64,000 nucleotides of DNA from Mycetocola spongiae (lineage in GTDB: Bacteria > Actinomycetota > Actinomycetes > Actinomycetales > Microbacteriaceae). The stretch lies in contig NZ_CP080203.1 in NCBI RefSeq assembly GCF_020424085.1, forward strand, positions 744,001 through 808,000. The letters are read 5' to 3'. The notes beneath the pieces were generated by a model. It made no database searches. It was not told the DNA's origin and was given only the letters and a program-made list of their open reading frames with translations. Of this stretch, positions 46,529 through 56,700 are shown one piece after another. Position numbers and translations under genes: made by a program. The number at the start of each line of letters is the position of its first letter. Within the stretch, counting starts at the first letter, position 1.

Positions 46529-48349
46529 GTGGCACAGTTTGAGATTCCCGCCGTCGTCCCCGCCGACCCGGAAGCCAATACAACAGACCTGCTGATTGAG
46601 CGCGTGCGCCTCACCCCGGACCGAGTTCTGTTCTCCATCCCCAACGGCGACGGATGGGACGATGTCACCGCCACCGAGTTCCTCAGCCAGGTGGTGGCCC
46701 TCGCCAAGGGACTGGTCGCGAGCGGAGTGGAGCCCGGCCAGAAGATCGGCCTGCTCGCCAAGACCAGCTATCAGTGGACGCTGATCGACTTCGCCACCTG
46801 GTTCGCCGGTGCCGTGCTGGTTCCCATCTACGAGACCAGCTCCCCCACGCAGATTCAGTGGATCCTGAGCGATTCCGAGGCCACCGCCGTGATCGTGGAG
46901 ACCGCCGAGCACTTTGCCCGTTTTGACGAGGTGCACGCGGATCTGCCGCTGATCGGCCCGGTCCTGCAGCTGGACCTGGGTGCGCTGGATAAGCTCGTCG
47001 CTGCCGGTGCCGCGGTGCCCGATGAGGAGATCGAGCGCCGCCGCAATCTGGCCCGCGGCGAGGACATGGCCACCCTGATTTATACGTCCGGTTCCACCGG
47101 CCGCCCCAAGGGCTGCGTCATCATGCACTCCAATTTTGTGGAGCTCTCCCGCAATGCCGCGGTGGGGCTGTCCAAGGTGGTGGAGACGCCCGGCGCCTCC
47201 ACCGTGATCTTCCTCACCCTGGCCCACGTATTTGCGCGTTTCATCTCGGTACTCGCGATGTATGCGGGTGTGCGCACGGGCCACCAGCACGACACCACCA
47301 AGCTCATGCCCGCGCTGGCCACGTTTAAACCCACCTTCCTGCTGGTGGTGCCGCGCGTGCTGGAGAAGGTATATAACTCCGCCGAGCAGAAGGCGGAGAC
47401 CGGCGGCAAGGGCAAGATTTTCCGCAAGGCCAGCGCCACGGCAATCGAATATTCCAAGGCCCTCGACGCGGGCAAGGTCTCGTTTGGCCTGCGCGCCCGG
47501 TTTAAGCTCTATGACACCCTGGTGCTCTCCAAGCTGCGGGCGGCAATGGGCGGCAACGTGGAATATGCGGTATCCGGTTCCGCGCCGCTCGGCCCGCGCC
47601 TCGGGCACTTCTTTAAGGCCCTGGGGCTCACCGTGCTTGAGGGCTATGGCCTCACCGAAACCACCGCCCCGGCCACGGTCAACCGCCCCGAGAAGACCAA
47701 AATTGGCACCGTGGGAATCCCGATGCCCGGCACCGCCGTGCGCACCGCCCCCGATGGCGAGATCGAGGTGCGCGGAAACTGCGTCTTCAAGGAGTATTGG
47801 AATAACCCCGAGGCCACGGAGGAGGCGTTTAACGACGGCTGGTTCCGCACGGGCGACCTGGGCGAGTTTGATTCCGAGGGCTATCTCACGGTCACGGGCC
47901 GCAAGAAGGAGATCATCGTCACGGCCGGCGGTAAAAACGTCGCGCCGGCCGCGCTGGAGGACCCGGTCCGGGCCAATCCGCTCGTGAGCCAGATCGTGGT
48001 GGTGGGCGATCGCCGCCCGTTTATCGCCGCCCTGATCACGATCGACGCGGAGATGCTGCCCACCTGGCTCAAAAATAACGGCGCCGATACCTCGCTCACG
48101 GTGGAGCAGGCAGCACATAATCCCGCGGTCCTTGCCGAGATCCAGGGGGCCATCGATGCCGCCAATACCCGGGTGTCCCGCGCCGAGTCCATTCGCAAAT
48201 TTGTGATCCTGACCCATGACTTCACCGAGGCCAGCGGTCACCTCACGCCGAAGATGAGCATTAAGCGCGGCGAGATCATGAAGGATTATGCGGATGTGGT
48301 GGATGGAATCTACGCCGCCACCCCCACCCAGAATGTCTCGCTGAAATAG
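46529..48349 (+). CDS. Long-chain fatty-acid-CoA ligase (FadD15-like)
   Basis: 606 aa AMP-forming ligase that activates fatty acids to acyl-CoA. P-loop YTSGSTGRPKGCVIMH (about 186-201), YGLTETTAPATV, WFRTGDLGEFD and GRKKEIIVTAGGKNVAP (adenylation and catalytic-lysine hinge motifs) are present. Length and the bacterial long-chain form (FAA1 type with LTLAHVFAR) fit FadD15. GTG 46529 has AAGGAG seven bases upstream. Location matches Rv2187 in mycobacteria. Confidence 0.96.
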   Translation: MAQFEIPAVVPADPEANTTDLLIERVRLTPDRVLFSIPNGDGWDDVTATEFLSQVVALAKGLVASGVEPGQKIGLLAKTSYQWTLIDFATWFAGAVLVPIYETSSPTQIQWILSDSEATAVIVETAEHFARFDEVHADLPLIGPVLQLDLGALDKLVAAGAAVPDEEIERRRNLARGEDMATLIYTSGSTGRPKGCVIMHSNFVELSRNAAVGLSKVVETPGASTVIFLTLAHVFARFISVLAMYAGVRTGHQHDTTKLMPALATFKPTFLLVVPRVLEKVYNSAEQKAETGGKGKIFRKASATAIEYSKALDAGKVSFGLRARFKLYDTLVLSKLRAAMGGNVEYAVSGSAPLGPRLGHFFKALGLTVLEGYGLTETTAPATVNRPEKTKIGTVGIPMPGTAVRTAPDGEIEVRGNCVFKEYWNNPEATEEAFNDGWFRTGDLGEFDSEGYLTVTGRKKEIIVTAGGKNVAPAALEDPVRANPLVSQIVVVGDRRPFIAALITIDAEMLPTWLKNNGADTSLTVEQAAHNPAVLAEIQGAIDAANTRVSRAESIRKFVILTHDFTEASGHLTPKMSIKRGEIMKDYADVVDGIYAATPTQNVSLK

Positions 48350-48356
48350 CGGCACT

Positions 48357-48394
48357 AAAATTGCCCCCGGTCCGCGTGGACCGGGGGCAATTTT
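48357..48394. terminator. Very strong bidirectional terminator
   Basis: Perfect 17-bp stem with a 4-nt loop, A-rich on the left and T-rich on the right arm, between the convergent ligase and ABC permease genes. Confidence 0.95.
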
Positions 48395-48404
48395 TCTGTG
48401 TGCG

Positions 48405-49121
48405 CTAGCGCACCGAGGCCGAGCGCAGCAGCACGTAGTTTCCGATGCAGGCCAGCACGATGGTGATTCCGGCCGCCGCCGCGAGCCAGCCCAGCGTAAA
48501 CAGCCCGGATTCCAGGAGGATCGGCAGGAGGATTCCCGCCAACAGGCCCAGGATAATCACCAGGCCTGCGCCGAGCAGGAGCGGTCCGCGCGTGCCAAAG
48601 CGCACGTGGGCCGCACCAAATACGCCGCCGAGGCTCAGCACCGTGAGTACCCCGAGGAATACAATCGCGACGAGCCGCACCGGGTCTCCCCCGCCGAGGA
48701 TATACACGTCCACGAGGTAGGCGTGGGAGAACCACTGATTGGTCAGTTTTTCCAGCCCGAGTGCCGCCAGCAGGAGGAGCGCCGCATAGGCGGCGGTGAG
48801 TACGTGGCTCAGCAGGGTGCCGAGGCTAAAATTGCGCCGGGTGGAGCCGAGGCTCAGCGCAAACGGGAACGTGGTCGCGACCGATTGCACCCCCAGATAG
48901 CCAAAAAATCCACCGAGGGCCCACAGCATCGCGGGATTGGAACGCGAACCCTGGATCCACTCTGCCGATCCCGGCGTGGAGCCCAGGCGATAGAAGATAA
49001 ACGTGATCACGCCGGAGATCAGCAGCGTCAGGATGATCGTAAACACGGGCATCCCAAACATCAGCTTGCGGCGCACATAGTGCAGGCGGAGAACGTCGAG
49101 TGCGGTGGATGTGGCGCTCAT
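48405..49121 (-). CDS. ABC transporter membrane subunit
   Basis: 238 aa with six hydrophobic helices. The N-terminal cytoplasmic part (TALDVLRLHYVRRKLMFG) leads directly into helix 1. No sequence family beyond ABC-2-like exporters is evident; substrate unknown. Its ATG overlaps the ATPase stop (ATGA), forming an exporter with it. Regulation is by the GntR gene at the head of the operon. Confidence 0.85.
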   Translation of the reverse strand: MSATSTALDVLRLHYVRRKLMFGMPVFTIILTLLISGVITFIFYRLGSTPGSAEWIQGSRSNPAMLWALGGFFGYLGVQSVATTFPFALSLGSTRRNFSLGTLLSHVLTAAYAALLLLAALGLEKLTNQWFSHAYLVDVYILGGGDPVRLVAIVFLGVLTVLSLGGVFGAAHVRFGTRGPLLLGAGLVIILGLLAGILLPILLESGLFTLGWLAAAAGITIVLACIGNYVLLRSASVR

Positions 49122-50017
49122 GAGCGGGCCTCCGAATCGGTGGTGGTATCAACGGAGCCATAGGTGGCAACCAGCTCCTGCAGGCTCGCGGCGGCGGTTT
49201 CGAGGCCGCGTTCGCGGGCCGCGGCCGCCTCGGCGGGCAGCAGGCGCCCGGCGATGGTCACGGCCGCGAGGCCGCCCACGCGGTGCGTATGCAGGATCTT
49301 CCGACCCTCAACCTGGGCAAGAACCACGGCGGCGGGGCCGCTCACGGTATAGGCGGAGGCGAGGGCCTCCTCCACTCCGGCGGCCAGCACAACGCGGCCG
49401 GCCTCCACCACAATCACGGATTCAAAGATGGCCTCCATCTCGTCGATCAGGTGCGTGGAGATCAGCATCGTGCGGGGGTGGGCCGCATAATCGCGCAGCA
49501 GCGCATCATAAAAAATCCGGCGGGCGGTGGCGTCCAGGCCCAGATAGGGCTCATCAAAGATGGTGACCTCGGCGCGGCTCGCGAGGCCCAGCACGATACC
49601 GAGGGAGGAGAGCTGTCCGCGCGAGAACTTACGGACGTCGATGCGCGCGGGCAGTCGAAATGCCGCCACCAGTTCGGCGGCGAGTTCGGCGGACCAGGCG
49701 GCGTGGAAGCGCGGGGCGATCCGCAGGGCGTGGGTCAGGGTGAGATCATCCGGGTAGCGCTGGTTATCCCGCAGGAAGCTCAGCCGGGAGTCCACGGCGG
49801 CGTTTTCGAAGGGGTTCTCCCCGAATACCCGCACGGTGCCCGAGCCGGGACGGTCGTGCCCCGCGATCAGGGACATCAGCGTGGTTTTGCCCGCTCCGTT
49901 TCGGCCCAGCAGGCCGGTGATCGAATCGCGCGGCACGTCGAGCGTAATATCGCTCAGGGCGAGTGTGGGGCCAAAGGAGCGCGATACCCCCTTGAGTCGA
50001 ATGGCCGTCTCGGTCAT
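49118..50017 (-). CDS. ABC transporter ATP-binding subunit
   Basis: 299 aa. Walker A GRNGAGKTT (38-46), Walker B IFDEPYLGLD, H-loop STHLIDE. The signature motif is degenerate: FSRGQLSS instead of LSGGQ, common in YtrB-like exporters. It pairs with the six-helix permease whose gene overlaps by four bases, and its own ATG overlaps the GntR stop by four. About 70 residues after the H-loop form an extra C-terminal region. Confidence 0.93.
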   Translation of the reverse strand: MTETAIRLKGVSRSFGPTLALSDITLDVPRDSITGLLGRNGAGKTTLMSLIAGHDRPGSGTVRVFGENPFENAAVDSRLSFLRDNQRYPDDLTLTHALRIAPRFHAAWSAELAAELVAAFRLPARIDVRKFSRGQLSSLGIVLGLASRAEVTIFDEPYLGLDATARRIFYDALLRDYAAHPRTMLISTHLIDEMEAIFESVIVVEAGRVVLAAGVEEALASAYTVSGPAAVVLAQVEGRKILHTHRVGGLAAVTIAGRLLPAEAAAARERGLETAAASLQELVATYGSVDTTTDSEARS

Positions 50018-50373
50018 GGGTGGTCCTTTCTGGAAATGAGGGCGATGATATCGGTGGTATCCAGCCCGAGGCGTTCGGCCTCGATCAGGAGCGGGCGAAT
50101 ATAGGTGCCGTGAAATTCGGCGCTTCGTTCGGCGATCAGGGCGTCGCGGGCCCCCTCGCTGACAAACATTCCGAGGCCGCGCCGCTTATGCAGGATGCCC
50201 CGGTCCACGAGCTGGTTAAGTCCTTTGCCCACCGTGGCCGGGTTGATGCGGTGGAACGCGGCGAGCTCCGTGGTGGAGGGCACCTGGTCGCCCGTGGCAT
50301 AGGTACCCGCGACGATGCCGTTCTCGATGAGTTCGGCGATGCGAAGAAATATGGGACGAATATCGTCTTCCAC
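50014..50373 (-). CDS. GntR-family regulator, YtrA type
   Basis: 119 aa. N-terminal winged helix-turn-helix (DQVPSTTELAAFHRINPATVGKG region, about 29-51), then a short C-terminal helix pair as in the YtrA subfamily, which lacks a large effector domain and controls ABC exporters beside it. GTG 50373 with AAGGGGG upstream. A 24-bp palindrome at 50392-50415 just upstream is its likely operator, so the operon is probably self-repressed. Confidence 0.93.
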   Translation of the reverse strand: MEDDIRPIFLRIAELIENGIVAGTYATGDQVPSTTELAAFHRINPATVGKGLNQLVDRGILHKRRGLGMFVSEGARDALIAERSAEFHGTYIRPLLIEAERLGLDTTDIIALISRKDHP

Positions 50374-50391
50374 GGAACCCCCTTCTTCATT

Positions 50392-50415
50392 GGTTAGTTA
50401 CTGCAGTAATGAACC
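50392..50415 (-). promoter_or_regulatory. Likely YtrA-type operator
   Basis: 24-bp inverted repeat with a perfect 12-bp core TTACTGCAGTAA (50398-50409) and two mismatches per arm outside it, 18 nt before the GntR start codon. Position and symmetry fit autoregulation. Confidence 0.75.
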
Positions 50416-50458
50416 TAGCAACCCGGGGCACGCGGCGCAACCCCGCGGGCAAAAAAGA

Positions 50459-50487
50459 ACGACCCCCATCCGATGGATGGGGGTCGT
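50459..50487 (-). terminator. Terminator of the deformylase operon
   Basis: Perfect 13-bp stem with a 3-nt loop followed on the minus strand by a T-rich run (TTCTTTTTTG), 17 nt after the def stop. Confidence 0.9.
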
Positions 50488-50503
50488 AAAAACGCCGGGA
50501 TCT

Positions 50504-50995
50504 TTAGAACCAGGAGCTCTCGCGGATCTGCTTCATGGCCGCACGCCGGTTTTCCTTGGTCAGGCGGTCCAGATAGAGCAGCCCGTCAAGATGGTCCACC
50601 TCGTGCTGCAATGCCTGGGCGAGCACACCCGTGCCCGCGACCTCAACGGTATTACCGTCCAGATCGATACCCACGGCGCGCGCAAAGGGATAGCGCTCCA
50701 CCGGGTACCAGAGCTCGGGAACCGAGAGACAGCCCTCGTCCACAAACTCCTTCTCCCCGGAAACCTCCACGATCGTGGGGTTGATCAGATAGCCGATCTC
50801 GCCGTCCACGTTATAGCTGAAGGCCCGCAGGTTCACACCGATCTGGCTCGCCGCCACACCGGCGCGTCCGGGCAGCCGCACCGAGTCCAGCAGATCCTGC
50901 ACGAGGCCGCGCACGCGGTCGTCAATCTGCTCGACCGGATCGGAGACGGTCTTCAGGACCGGGTCTCCGAAGATCCGAATTTCGCGTTCGCTCAT
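50504..50995 (-). CDS. def: Peptide deformylase
   Basis: 163 aa metalloenzyme removing the N-formyl group of new proteins. Motif 1 AGVAASQIG (45-53), EGCLS (C88) and QHEVDH (H130, E131, H134) bind the metal and catalyse. Motif 1 reads GRAGVAAS, with Arg-Ala before the usual Gly. The ATG overlaps the stop of the MinD-like gene by four bases, so translation is coupled to it. Confidence 0.96.
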   Translation of the reverse strand: MSEREIRIFGDPVLKTVSDPVEQIDDRVRGLVQDLLDSVRLPGRAGVAASQIGVNLRAFSYNVDGEIGYLINPTIVEVSGEKEFVDEGCLSVPELWYPVERYPFARAVGIDLDGNTVEVAGTGVLAQALQHEVDHLDGLLYLDRLTKENRRAAMKQIRESSWF

Positions 50996-53670
50996 TTGGC
51001 CTCATTATTTGCGCGGTGGGTGGGAACGGCGGGCAAACCCTCAACCACAAGCGCGGCGAGCTTGCGGGCAGCGAGGCGGGTTTCGGGCTGCAGGTGCTCA
51101 AACGCGATCGCGGAACCCGCGGCCAGCTGCGGATCAAAGGGCACACGAACCACGGCGCGCACGCGCGTGGCAAAGTGGCGTTCGATCTCGTCCAGGCGGA
51201 CCACCTTGGTCCCGTGGGAGGTGGCATTGAGGACCACCACGGCGTTCTTCACGAGTTCGGAATAGCCGTTCAGGTCCAGCCAGGTGAGGGTTTCGGAGGC
51301 GAGCTTCGCCTCGTCCACGCTGCCACCGCTGATAATCACGATGGTATCCGCGCGCTCCAGGGTGGGGGTCATCACGGAGTGGACGATGCCGGTGCCACAA
51401 TCGGTGAGAATCAGCGAATAATACTTCGAGGCCAGATCGGCTACAACGTTATACTCGTGCGCGCTGAAGGCCTCGGAGCGGCTCGGATCGGTATCGGAGG
51501 CCAGCACGTCCAGGCGCGTGGCATCGCGAGCCACGTGATCGGAGAACTCGTTATATCCGTCGATGGTTTTGGCATCGCGCACCACATCGCGCACCGTATA
51601 GCGGCTCTGATGGGCGATGCGCTCGGCGAGGGTACCCCGATCGGGATTGGCATCAATCGCGATGACACGATCGCTGCGGGCATCCGCGAGGGCCATGCCC
51701 AGCAGCGCGGTGATCGTGGTCTTTCCGACGCCACCCTTGCGGGTGAGGACCGGAATGAAGCGCGCCCCTCCGGTGAGGGGGCGACCGATCTTGGCGTCCA
51801 GCTCCTTGCGCAGGCGCTCGGGCTTGGCGTCACCCAGGTTAATCAGGTGCCCCGAGATGCCATAGGTAAAGCGACGCCAGAATCCGGTGGGGTGTGGGCG
51901 GCGGGAGGGCCGGTTATCCAGCAGGCGATCGGCGGTCAGGAGCGCCGCGGATTCGGGACCCACGGCCGTTCCGGTCTTCGCCCCGTGGCCCGAACCCGTG
52001 GGACGGGTCGCGGCCACGGCGGCCGAGGAGACGGGAACCGGAACGGCTCCCTCGGCGGGACGGGTTTTGGTGCTGCTCGCGGGGGTACCTGACTGCTCGG
52101 TCATTTCCTGGCTTTCTGGGGCGGGAGCCGCGGCCGCGGGCTGCGCGGGGGCAGTCGCGGCGCTCTCGCCGGTGATGTCGGTGGTGGAGGATTCGGTGGC
52201 GTTATCCGCGACCGAATCGGAGTCGGCGTCTGCACGCTTATCCGCCTCGACACTAGTGCCTGAATTATCGGCGACGCTTTCCACGGGACCGCTCCCGCTG
52301 TTGGCGCTGTCGCCTCCGGGGTTCTCCCCCGCCGTTATGGCGTCCACGGCGGCCGGCTCGGCGGGCTCGGTCACGGCCGGTTCGGCGGCGTCCGGCTCGG
52401 CGGGGATTATGGCCTCCGCGGCGGCCTTGGACTTGCCCTTGGACTTGGTTTTTGCCTTGGATTTCGTCTTTGCCGGGGCGGCCTCCTGCACGGGGGCGGG
52501 AGCGGGGGCCTCCGCTGTGGCCTCGGGCTCGGCGGCCCGGGACTCGGGGATCTCGCGGGCCGCGGCGGCCTCGCGCTCCTGCTGTTCGCGGGCAGCCTCG
52601 GCGGCGCGGAGAAGCTCCGCGGCCCACTCGGCCTCCTGACGCGCCACGGCAGCATCCTTTTCTGCCTCGGCCAGGCGTTCCGCCTCGAGTTCACGCTCAA
52701 ATTCGCGCTCCTCCTCGGCCAGGCGCTCGGCCTCGGCAACACGCTCGGCTTCCGCCACGCGCTCGACCTCGGCAACGCGCTCGGCCTCAGCTACACGCTC
52801 GGCCTCAGCAACGCGCTCGGCCTCAGCCACACGCTCGGCCTCAGCCACACGCTCGGCCTCAGCCACACGCTCAGCCTCAGCCACACGCTCAGCTTCCGCT
52901 ACACGCTCAGCCTCAGCTACACGCTCAGCTTCCGCAACACGCTCGGCTTCCGCAACACGCTCCTCCTCGGCCAGACGTTCGACCTCAGCCACACGCTCGG
53001 CCTCAGCCACACGCTCGGCCTCAGCTACGCGCTCAGCTTCAGCTACACGCTCGGCTTCCGCAACACGCTCCTCCTCGGCCAGACGCTCAGCCTCAGCTAC
53101 ACGCTCAGCCTCAGCCACACGCTCAGCCTCAGCTACACGCTCTGCTTCCGCAACACGCTCCTCCTCGGCCAAGCGCTCGATCTCAGCAGCACGCTCAGCT
53201 TCAGCCACACGCTCAGCCTCGGCCACACGCTCAGCCTCGGCCACACGCTCGGCTTCCGCAACACGCTCGGCCTCGGCGGCCTCCTCGGCCTCGGCGGCCT
53301 CCTCGGCCTCGCGTTCGGCCTGCTCCACGCGCTCGCGCTCGGCAGCCTCCTCCGCGATGCGTACCTCGGCCGCCTCCAGGGCCACCAGCGCCGCGTCCTC
53401 CGCGGCGTGCATCTCGTCAACCGAGAGGGGGCTGGGGCGTTCGGACGCCTCGCTCTCGCCCTGCTCGGAGGGATCGATGAGGTCATCGCCGAGGACATCC
53501 TCGTCGTAATCGTCCTCATCCTCATAGTTCATGAGTCCCGCCACGGGGATCGATACCGTGGCCGGTGCCGTAACACTCATGGTTACGGCACCGGGGTCCA
53601 CGTCATCGAGCGGCGGAATTACGTATTCGTGCTCGTCCATGGCAGAGCCCTGATCGGCCTTTGATGCCAT
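50992..53670 (-). CDS. MinD/ParA-like ATPase with long hexad-repeat helix
   Basis: 892 aa. Residues 1-110: acidic, with MNYEDEDDYDED. Residues about 131-327: some 32 tandem copies of a six-residue unit, mostly AEAERV, predicted as one long charged helix. Residues 350-600: low-complexity Ala/Pro/Ser/Lys, including an AKTKSKAKTKSK stretch. Residues about 632-892: deviant Walker ATPase (TRKGGVGKTT, AIDANPDRG, ILTDCGTG). The ATPase is complete and MinD/ParA-like, close in style to actinobacterial MinD-like proteins of unknown role. ATG 53670 has GGAGG nine bases upstream. Coupled to def by an ATGA overlap. A positioning scaffold is an inference. Confidence 0.9.
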   Translation of the reverse strand: MASKADQGSAMDEHEYVIPPLDDVDPGAVTMSVTAPATVSIPVAGLMNYEDEDDYDEDVLGDDLIDPSEQGESEASERPSPLSVDEMHAAEDAALVALEAAEVRIAEEAAERERVEQAEREAEEAAEAEEAAEAERVAEAERVAEAERVAEAERVAEAERAAEIERLAEEERVAEAERVAEAERVAEAERVAEAERLAEEERVAEAERVAEAERVAEAERVAEAERVAEVERLAEEERVAEAERVAEAERVAEAERVAEAERVAEAERVAEAERVAEAERVAEAERVAEAERVAEAERVAEVERVAEAERVAEAERLAEEEREFERELEAERLAEAEKDAAVARQEAEWAAELLRAAEAAREQQEREAAAAREIPESRAAEPEATAEAPAPAPVQEAAPAKTKSKAKTKSKGKSKAAAEAIIPAEPDAAEPAVTEPAEPAAVDAITAGENPGGDSANSGSGPVESVADNSGTSVEADKRADADSDSVADNATESSTTDITGESAATAPAQPAAAAPAPESQEMTEQSGTPASSTKTRPAEGAVPVPVSSAAVAATRPTGSGHGAKTGTAVGPESAALLTADRLLDNRPSRRPHPTGFWRRFTYGISGHLINLGDAKPERLRKELDAKIGRPLTGGARFIPVLTRKGGVGKTTITALLGMALADARSDRVIAIDANPDRGTLAERIAHQSRYTVRDVVRDAKTIDGYNEFSDHVARDATRLDVLASDTDPSRSEAFSAHEYNVVADLASKYYSLILTDCGTGIVHSVMTPTLERADTIVIISGGSVDEAKLASETLTWLDLNGYSELVKNAVVVLNATSHGTKVVRLDEIERHFATRVRAVVRVPFDPQLAAGSAIAFEHLQPETRLAARKLAALVVEGLPAVPTHRANNEAK
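52690..53277 (-). repeat. About 32 tandem 18-bp repeats encoding AEAERV
   Basis: Regular 18-base period in the MinD-like gene, with synonymous drift between copies and a marker variant RLAEEE at about residues 166, 196, 232 and 322, suggesting duplication of blocks of five, six and fifteen units. Confidence 0.92.
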
Positions 53671-53716
53671 TTGCCTTGCCTCCAGCTATCTGAGCACGAA
53701 CCGTTTAGTTCGTGCC

Positions 53717-56700
53717 TTATTCGCTCGCGCTGATTACCGCGATGAGATCGCCGGCCTCCACCTGCTGGGTGCCGCTCATCGCCAGTCGCTCAATTTTTCC
53801 AGCAATGGAAGCCGTAATTGCGGCCTCCATTTTCATCGCCTCAATGGAGGCCACGGGAGTTCCCGCCGCCACCACATCGCCAACCTGACCCTTAAGAGTA
53901 ACAACTCCGGAGAAGGGTGCCGAAACATGACCGGGATTCGAGGGGTCGGCCTTCTCCGCCACGGCGGTTTCCACGGCAATGGAACGGTCGCGGATGAATA
54001 CCGGTCGCAGCTGCCCGTTCATGATCGTCATGACCGTGCGCATGCCCTTGCTATCGGGGGCACCGATGGCCTCCAGCCCGGTATATAGGCGCACTCCCTT
54101 GGAGAACTCCACTACCGTCTCCTCGCCCTGCTCGAGGCCGTAGAGATAATCGGCGGTGGCCAGGATCGACAGGTCACCATACTGCTCATTGGAGCGCTCA
54201 TAGGTCGCGGTCGGGGCCGGGAAGAGCAGACGGTTCAGCGTCGCGCGCCGCTCGGCCGAGGTGCCATCCAGCAGCGCGGCATCCGCGGCGGAGACCTCCT
54301 CCACCTCGATGTTGATGTTGCGACCGGCCAGGACCTTGCTGCGGAAGGGCTCGGGCCAGCCGCCGGGCAGATCGCCCAGCTCGCCCGCCATGAAGCCCAC
54401 CACGGAATCCGGAATATCAAAACGCTCCGGGTTCTGCTCAAACTCCGCGGGGTCGGCGCGCACCGCCGCGAGGTGCAGCGCGAGGTCACCCACAACCTTG
54501 GAGGACGGCGTGACCTTGGGCACACGGCCGAGGATCTTATTGGCCGCGGCGTACATGTCCTCGATCAATTCAAAGTCATCCGCGAGGCCCAGCGCGATGG
54601 CCTGCTGGCGCAGGTTGGAGAGCTGGCCACCCGGGATCTCGTGGTGGTATACCCGGCCGGTCGGGCCGGACAGGCCCGATTCGAAGGGCTTATAAATATT
54701 GCGCACGGCCTCCCAATAGGGCTCCAGATCGGCCACGGCGCGCAGGCTGAGGCCCGTATCGCGATCGGTATGGGCCAGGGCGGCCACCAGCGAGGAGAAC
54801 GAGGGCTGGCTGGTGGTGCCGGCCATCGGGGCGCTGGCCACATCCACGGCATCCGCGCCGGCCTGCGAGGCCGCGAGCAGCGTCGCGAGCTGGCCGCCGG
54901 CGGTATCGTGCGTGTGCACCACCACGGGCAGGTCAAAGCGCTCGCGCAGCGCCGATACCAGGCGTGCGGCCGCCGCGGGACGCAGCAGACCCGCCATGTC
55001 CTTAATCGCGAGCATATGCGCGCCGGCATCAACGATCTGCTGGGCGAGCTCCAGGTAGTAGTCGAGGGTATACAGGTCCTCGGCGGGGTCCAGCAGGTCG
55101 CCGGTATAGCACAGTGCGACCTGGGCCACGGCGGTGCCCGTGGCGAGCACGGCCTCGATCGCGGGACGCATCTGTTCCACGTCGTTAAGCGCGTCGAAGA
55201 TGCGGAAAATATCCACACCGCTCTCGGCCGCCTCGCGCACAAACGCGTCGGTCACGCTCGTGGGATAGGGAGTATACCCCACGGTATTGCGGCCGCGCAG
55301 CAGCATCTGAATCGGCACATTGGGCATCGCCTCGCGCAGCTTCACGAGGCGCTCCCAGGGGTCCTCCCCGAGGAAACGCAGCGCCACGTCATAGGTCGCG
55401 CCGCCCCAGGCCTCCACCGAGAGCAGCCCCGGGGTCATCCGGGCCACATAGGGCGCGGCGGCCACAAGATCGCGGGTACGCACGCGGGTGGCCAGCAGCG
55501 ACTGGTGGGCATCGCGGAACGTGGTCTCGGTCACGCCGAGGGCGGTCTGCGCGCGCAGGGCCGCGGCAAAACCGACGGGGCCCAGCTCCAGCAGGCGCTC
55601 GCGCGAACCCAGCGGCACGGGGGCGCTCAGGTCCAGGGTCGGTAGCTTCTCGGCCGGGTCGATCTGGATCGGGCGCGCACCATAGGGCTTATTCACGGTG
55701 ACATCGGCGAGCCAGTTCAGGATCTTGGTGCCGCGGTCCTTGGACACGTGGCCGGCCAGCAGCTGCGGGCGCTCGTCGATAAACGACGTGCTGAGGTCCC
55801 CGGCCTCAAACGAGGGGTCCTCGAGTACCGCCTGCAGGAACGGGATATTCGTGGAGACGCCGCGAATTCGGAACTCGGCGAGGGCGCGCTTGGCACGCAC
55901 CACCGCGGCGGGGAAATCGCGTCCGCGGCACGTCAGCTTTGCGAGCATCGAGTCGAAGTGCGGGCTGATCTGCGCGCCGGCGTTAATGGTTCCACCATCG
56001 AGGCGGATTCCGCCACCGCCCGGCGAGCGATACGTGGTGATCTTTCCGGTATCCGGGCGGAAGCCCTGCGTGGGATCCTCGGTGGTGATGCGGCACTGCA
56101 GCGCGGCCCCGCGGATCACCAGGGTGTCCTGGCTCAGGCCAATATCCTCGAGGGTATCCCCCGCCGCAATGCGCATCTGCGCCTGCACGAGGTCCACATC
56201 GGTGATCTCCTCGGTCACGGTGTGTTCCACCTGGATGCGCGGGTTCATCTCGATGAACACGTGCTCTCCGGCGCGCTCGCCCGCGGTATCCACGAGGAAC
56301 TCCACGGTTCCGGCGTTGGCATAGTTGATCGAGCGGGCAAAGGCCACCGCATCACGATAGAGCGCCTGACGCAGCTCCTCGCTGATATTCGGGGCCGGGG
56401 CGATCTCCACAACCTTCTGGTTGCGGCGCTGCACCGAGCAGTCGCGCTCAAAGAGATGCATGGTATTGCCCCGCTCATCGGCGAGGATCTGCACCTCGAT
56501 ATGGCGCGGGCGCAGGACCGCCTGCTCCAGGAACATCGTGGGGTCACCAAACGCGCTATCGGCCTCGTGCATCGCCTCGGTCAGCGCGGCGCGCAGCTCA
56601 CCGAAGGTTTCCACGCGGCGCATACCGCGGCCACCGCCACCGGCGACGGCCTTGGCAAAGAGCGGGAATCCGATTTCCTCGGCACCAGCGAGCAGGGCCT

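Noticed and set aside
46388-48355. Leftward 655-codon frame over the acyl-CoA ligase
   Set aside because: Antisense to a gene with intact AMP-binding motifs; composition is shadow-like.
52690-53277. Possible CRISPR array or assembly artefact
   Set aside because: The 18-bp units are contiguous, lack spacers, stay in frame and show synonymous drift, so they are coding repeats.
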